Assembly: GCF_009755605.1 (NCBI RefSeq) | Contig: NZ_WPNZ01000009.1 | Span: 62,001-126,000 of the forward strand | Direction of reading: 5' to 3' | Origin: Streptomyces typhae | Lineage (GTDB): Bacteria; Actinomycetota; Actinomycetes; Streptomycetales; Streptomycetaceae | DNA length: 64,000 nt | Shown: positions 61,665-64,000 of the stretch, piece after piece | How the letters are laid out: the number at the start of each line of letters is the position of its first letter | Numbering within the stretch: position 1 is the first letter of the stretch | Made by a program: the position numbers and the translations under genes | The notes under the pieces: model-generated | What the model was told of the DNA's origin: nothing | Databases searched by the model: none | Seen by the model: only the letters and a program-made list of their open reading frames with translations

Positions 61665-62318
61665 GTGGCAGAGGTACTGGACTTCACAGCGGCGAGCGGC
61701 GCGGCGGCACTGCGACCGCCCCGGCGGCGCGTCCCCGGCGGCATGCCGGTGATCGCCCCCATGCCCGCAGCGCGGCCTGCCCGCATCCCGACTCAGCGCG
61801 AGGGCGATGAGTTGAGCGTGACCGCGGGCACCACCGTCGACCATCTCACCGAGACCTACCGCGCCCACTACCGGTCGCTGCTCGGCCTCGCCGCCCTGCT
61901 CCTGGACGACACCGCCTCCTGCGAGGACGTCGTACAGGAAGCCTTCATCCGCGTGCACTCCGCGCGCAAGCGGGTGCGCGACCCGGAGAAGACCCTCGCG
62001 TATCTGCGCCAGACCGTCGTGAACCTCTCCCGGTCCGCGCTGCGCCGCCGCATCCTCGGCCTGAAGCTGCTCACCAAGCCGATGCCGGACATGGCGAGCG
62101 CCGAGGAGGGCGCGTACGACCAGCTGGAGCGCGACGAGCTGATCAAGGCCATGCGCGGCCTCCAGCGCCGCCAGCGCGAGGTCCTCGTCCTGCGGTACTT
62201 CGCCGACATGACCGAGGCCCAGGTCGCCGAGACCCTCGGCATATCCCTCGGCTCGGTCAAGGCGTACGGCTCGCGGGGCATCGCCGCCCTGCGGGTCGCC
62301 ATGGAGGCCCCGGCATGA
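61665..62318 (+). CDS. SigE-type ECF sigma factor
   Basis: About 217 residues from GTG 61665; an RBS-like GGGGGGAAG lies rather far upstream, so a later start (ATG 61743 or GTG 61819) is possible. Region 2 is at about residues 62-130 (AHYRSLLGLAALLLDD; VVQEAFIRVHSARKRVRDPEKTLAYLRQTVVNLSRSALRR). Region 4 follows (LQRRQREVLVLRYFADMTEAQVAETLGISLGSVKAYGSRGIAAL). It belongs to the actinobacterial SigE-family ECF group. It overlaps the next gene by four bases, the classic sigma/anti-sigma layout. Confidence 0.9.
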   Translation: MAEVLDFTAASGAAALRPPRRRVPGGMPVIAPMPAARPARIPTQREGDELSVTAGTTVDHLTETYRAHYRSLLGLAALLLDDTASCEDVVQEAFIRVHSARKRVRDPEKTLAYLRQTVVNLSRSALRRRILGLKLLTKPMPDMASAEEGAYDQLERDELIKAMRGLQRRQREVLVLRYFADMTEAQVAETLGISLGSVKAYGSRGIAALRVAMEAPA

Positions 62319-63880
62319 CGGACAAGGGGCGCACGAGGAACGGCGCTGCGCGCGGCACCATGCGCGAACGACGGAACATGAACGTGAACGTGTACGAAGA
62401 GCGGCGCGCGCGCCGCGGCCATGACCGCGACGGCGGGATCGGTGTGCTGGGTCCGATCGGCGGCGGTACGACGACCACCGGCTCCGGTGTGGTCCTCGAC
62501 CTGCCCGTGAAGGCGAGCGCTGCCGCCGGAACCGCCGGGGACGGCGCCCCCGCCGACGGCGGAGAGGGCGACCTGCGGGGCGCTGACGGGGCCCTGAAGG
62601 GCGCCGCGGGCGACGGCGACGCGAGCACCGAGGCCAAGGTGGCCAAGGAGACCGAGGAGGCCGCAGAGCCCACCGGCAGCTCGTCGCCCGCTGACTCCGG
62701 CTCCGGTGCGAGCGGCGCGGACGGCGCGGACGGCTCCGGCGGCTCCGGTGGTTCGGGCGGCGGCTCCCGCGGCGGTGGCTCCGGCTCCGGCGGAGGTCCC
62801 TTCGGGGGCGGGCCGTTCGGCGGCGGCGCGGACGACGACGGCGACGAGCCCGAAGGCCTCGACCGCGACGAACTGGCGCTGCGGCGCCTGCTCAAGGACA
62901 CCGTCGGCGGGATCGCGCCGGGCGACGCCGCCCTGGACAGGCTGCGGCACGCGGTGCCCGCGCGCCGCGCCCGCAAGCGCCAGGCCGTCGTCGGCGTGGC
63001 CGCCGCCGCGCTCCTCGTCGGCACGGCCATCCCCGCCCTGGTGCACGTCACCAACTCCGGCGGCGACTCCGACGCCCGCCCCTCCATCGTGGGCGCGGGC
63101 AGCGACCAGCCGAGCCAGCACGACACCGGTGGCGCCGTCGACCGCGACAAGCGCGAGCAGGACCCCAAGAGCGACAAGGCCAAGGAGAAGAAGGACAAGA
63201 AGGACAGCAAGGAGAAGAAGGAGAAGGGCGAGGGCGACAAGGGCAGGACCGACAAGCCCGGGGGCGCCACCGGCGGCCCCGAGCCGGGCTCCCAGGACAC
63301 CGCCGCCGCCTCCTCGCCGACCTGCGACGCCGCCCAGCTCAGCGCCGTCGGCTCCACCGGACCCACCGAGGCCGACGGCAAGGTGTACGGCACCTTCCGC
63401 ATCTCCAATGTCTCCGGCGACAGCTGCACGGTGAGCGGCGCGGGCACCGTCGTCGCCGCGGCCCAGGGCGCCACCGAGCCGGGCAACGTCAACGTCGTCG
63501 ACCACACGGCGGGCGACGCCGCGGTCGGACTGCCCGACCCGGCGCAGGAGTCCAGCGCCCTCGTCCTCCAGCCCGGCGCCGCCTACGAGGTGCGGTTCGC
63601 CTGGGTGCCTTCGGCCACCTGCCCCTCCGAGGGCGGCGACCCGTCGCCGAACCCGACGCCCACCGACAGCGGCGGCGCGGGCGGCGGCGGCAACGGCGGC
63701 TCCGAGACGGGCGCCCCCGGCGGGGCGACGCCCCAGCTGGTCCGCGAGGACGAGAACACGGTCGACGGCAGCGTCGCGGTGTCCCTCACGGCGGACCCGG
63801 GATCGCCCTCGGCGAGCACGACAGTCGGCAACGCGTGTTCCGGGACGGTGTACAAGACCGGGGTGCTCGCGGCGCAGTAG
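62315..63880 (+). CDS. Membrane-anchored partner of the sigma factor (anti-sigma-like)
   Basis: The 521-residue protein starts in the sigma stop codon (ATGA). The N-terminal half is disordered and Gly/Ser/Ala-rich (about 50-175). A short cytosolic helical segment follows (LDRDELALRRLLKDTVGGIAPGDAALDRLRHAVPARR, about 180-217), then one membrane helix (AVVGVAAAALLVGTAIPALVHV), a Lys/Glu-rich spacer and an external beta-rich domain (CDAAQLSAVGSTGPTEADGKVYGTF...SGDSCTVSGAG, DUF4232-like). It has no zinc-finger anti-sigma motif (HxxxCxxC), so the anti-sigma role is inferred from position and topology only. Confidence 0.75.
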   Translation: MTDKGRTRNGAARGTMRERRNMNVNVYEERRARRGHDRDGGIGVLGPIGGGTTTTGSGVVLDLPVKASAAAGTAGDGAPADGGEGDLRGADGALKGAAGDGDASTEAKVAKETEEAAEPTGSSSPADSGSGASGADGADGSGGSGGSGGGSRGGGSGSGGGPFGGGPFGGGADDDGDEPEGLDRDELALRRLLKDTVGGIAPGDAALDRLRHAVPARRARKRQAVVGVAAAALLVGTAIPALVHVTNSGGDSDARPSIVGAGSDQPSQHDTGGAVDRDKREQDPKSDKAKEKKDKKDSKEKKEKGEGDKGRTDKPGGATGGPEPGSQDTAAASSPTCDAAQLSAVGSTGPTEADGKVYGTFRISNVSGDSCTVSGAGTVVAAAQGATEPGNVNVVDHTAGDAAVGLPDPAQESSALVLQPGAAYEVRFAWVPSATCPSEGGDPSPNPTPTDSGGAGGGGNGGSETGAPGGATPQLVREDENTVDGSVAVSLTADPGSPSASTTVGNACSGTVYKTGVLAAQ

Positions 63881-63897
63881 CCCCGGCTCCGGGGGCC

Positions 63898-64000
63898 TCA
63901 GCTCTGGGTGGGCGCCGTCGTCGTGCCGGGAGTGGCCTGGTCCCTGTCATCCGCAGCAGGGGGCGCTTCGGGAGCCGCGTCCGGGTCCGGCAGCAGGCCG
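63898..64000 (-). CDS. C-terminal end of a minus-strand gene, partial
   Basis: A stop (TGA, 63898-63900) is preceded on the minus strand by an open frame to the window edge reading LLPDPDAAPEAPPAADD...TPGTTTAPTQS. This is a disordered Pro/Ala/Thr-rich tail typical of actinobacterial membrane or secreted proteins. It converges on the sigma-partner gene with 17 bp between. The product cannot be named from this fragment. Confidence 0.4.
   Translation of the reverse strand, partial: GLLPDPDAAPEAPPAADDRDQATPGTTTAPTQS

Noticed and set aside
61516..61752. Small frame before the sigma gene
   Set aside because: It overlaps the sigma-factor start in another frame, has a weak RBS and reads as low-complexity sequence.

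Overview
The window is GC-rich, third-codon-position-biased DNA with dense, closely packed genes, GTG and occasional TTG starts, ATGA/GTGA stop-start overlaps and a dnaK-grpE-dnaJ-hspR operon preceded by HAIR operators. This is a Streptomyces (or close relative) chromosome, core region. The recalled order dnaK - clpB - pyrE/fba - kyn - purA - recR - ask/asd matches other Streptomyces chromosomes; this is memory, not a search. No tRNA, rRNA, CRISPR array, insertion sequence or prophage was recognised.

Layout. 0-7.2 kb: the 5' part of a membrane Fe-S reductase, then the HspR-controlled chaperone operon, a perfect-stem terminator, a secreted fibronectin-III protein and a small hypothetical gene. 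7.5-16.2 kb: an accessory block with five paralogous HTH (LuxR-type) regulators, all on the minus strand, in two tandem groups. They enclose a metallo-beta-lactamase-fold hydrolase, an MmyB-type regulator and a small gene. The block is capped by a divergent two-gene unit encoding a 64-residue secreted or membrane peptide and a degenerate Rieske-like protein. This is the best candidate for an undescribed system. 16.3-26.7 kb: a PPOX-family enzyme, clpB with its own HAIR site, a YbjN-like protein, a membrane mannosyltransferase-like protein, an aminotransferase, a Cys/Gly-rich small membrane protein, a DUF2617 protein, a membrane-fused spermidine synthase and a CoxG-like protein.

26.7-35.4 kb: an array of six 41-bp tandem repeats belonging to a dispersed extragenic family; an aldose-epimerase-like gene and pyrE; fba; a PatB-type aminotransferase; a DUF3151 gene; and kynA-kynU plus an alpha/beta hydrolase that probably supplies kynurenine formamidase, so tryptophan could be converted to anthranilate. 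35.4-45.6 kb: a NarL-type two-component pair, a cytochrome P450, a DAG-kinase-like protein with a degenerate nucleotide motif, purA, a membrane-anchored PstS-like binding protein, a Ser/Thr protein kinase and a GNAT acetyltransferase.

45.7-49.0 kb: an XRE-TPR regulator followed by small genes and a PCMT-like methyltransferase. One of the small genes carries an apparent one-base frameshift that fuses it in frame to the methyltransferase. 49.0-56.6 kb: a DJ-1/MarR pair, a class III aminotransferase, a GntR regulator translationally coupled to a fused two-domain glycosyltransferase, and two hypothetical genes. 57-64 kb: ybaB, recR and a DUF5063 gene; ask (with an internal start for the beta subunit) overlapping asd; a SigE-type ECF sigma factor overlapping a membrane-anchored partner; and the tail of a minus-strand gene at the edge.
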